Notes under the pieces: generated by a model
What the model was told of the DNA's origin: nothing
Seen by the model: only the letters and a program-made list of their open reading frames with translations
Database searches by the model: none
Made by a program: the position numbers and the translations under genes
DNA from: an uncultured Ktedonobacteraceae bacterium
GTDB taxonomy: Bacteria > Chloroflexota > Ktedonobacteria > Ktedonobacterales > Ktedonobacteraceae
Reading direction: 5' to 3'
Length of the DNA: 14,874 nucleotides
Assembly (NCBI GenBank): GCA_955652655.1
Contig: CATPCK010000483.1
Span: 1-14,874, forward strand
Shown: positions 14,582-14,874 of the stretch, in pieces
Position numbering within the stretch: the first letter of the stretch is position 1
How the letters are laid out: the number at the start of each line of letters is the position of its first letter

Positions 14582-14874
14582 TTGGCTTCATCTAACCGTC
14601 CGGCCAAAGAAGAACTCATCGCGCGTGATATGAAACGCCTGCATACCCTGGGCTATGCACAGGAACTCTTCCGTGCCATGGGTGGCTTCTCCAACTTCGC
14701 TATTTCCTTCACCATCATCTCAGTCCTTAGTGGGTGTGTCACACTCTTTTACCTGACCACAATTAATGGAGGTTATTCGGCTGCCTCGATTGGTTGGCCG
14801 CTGGTCACCATCTTTGTCGTTATCGTTGCACTGGGTATGGCCGAGCTGGCTTCTGCCTACCCAACCGCTGGGGG
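14582..14874 (+). CDS. APC-superfamily amino-acid permease (partial, 3' end outside window)
   Basis: The first 97 codons of a membrane transporter are visible and the rest lies beyond the right edge. The start is inferred as TTG 14582, because a near-perfect AGGAGGTG (14570-14577) ends 4 bases before it and no ATG lies nearby; the first in-frame ATG (14630) is 16 codons in and has no RBS. The charged N-terminus is followed by GYAQELFRAMGGFSNFAISF, a first membrane helix (FTIISVLSGCVTLFYL), a short loop and a second helix leading to MAELASAYPTAGG. These are typical of proton- or sodium-coupled amino-acid/GABA permeases of the APC superfamily. Substrate cannot be told from this part. It diverges from qng1 across a 269-base spacer. 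Confidence 0.85.
   Translation, partial: MASSNRPAKEELIARDMKRLHTLGYAQELFRAMGGFSNFAISFTIISVLSGCVTLFYLTTINGGYSAASIGWPLVTIFVVIVALGMAELASAYPTAG

Noticed and set aside
1..14874. CRISPR array, tRNA, rRNA or insertion sequence
   Set aside because: No regularly spaced direct repeats, cloverleaf, rRNA-like segment, transposase motif or terminal inverted repeats were seen by eye on either strand.

Overview
The window reads as ordinary bacterial chromosome, with medium GC, tightly packed genes and clear Shine-Dalgarno sites. The gene content suggests a Chloroflexota bacterium of the Ktedonobacteria type: a squalene/phytoene synthase-like enzyme, a lipobox phosphoesterase, Obg, a large CHAT-STAND-TPR protein, and MurE and MraY beside a queuosine-salvage hydrolase. 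This taxonomic guess comes from gene content and style alone and was not checked against any database. No rRNA, tRNA, CRISPR array, transposase or phage gene was seen.

Layout. Positions 1-497 (minus) hold the N-terminal half of a head-to-head prenyl synthase that runs off the left edge. Positions 724-1548 (plus) encode an unrecognised helical protein, which converges on a secreted lipoprotein phosphoesterase (1592-3040, minus). Positions 3041-4020 are a sparse stretch with a near-consensus promoter, a 36-residue membrane peptide and the C-terminal remnant of a peptidyl-tRNA hydrolase. obgE follows (4021-5325, plus) with a hairpin after it. Positions 5488-9339 (plus) encode a 1283-residue protein made of a CHAT protease with a cysteine-rich insert, a STAND-type NTPase, and nine 40-residue TPRs. 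From 14312 down to 9356 (minus) runs a probable operon: qng1 (queuosine salvage), murE, an enlarged mraY and a 58-residue two-helix membrane protein. At the right edge the start of an APC-type amino-acid permease (14582 onward, plus) diverges from qng1.

How the genes relate. murE and mraY act in successive parts of peptidoglycan precursor synthesis, and their joint transcription with a tRNA-modification salvage enzyme is unusual. ObgE is a ribosome-assembly and stress GTPase. The CHAT-STAND-TPR protein has the sensor-switch-effector layout of a signal-transduction or immune ATPase and stands alone. It is the best candidate here for an undescribed system, mainly because of the Cys cluster between its catalytic His and Cys. 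MraY is nearly twice the usual size, with an apparent extra membrane helix and a cytoplasmic tail containing a TPR-like hairpin.
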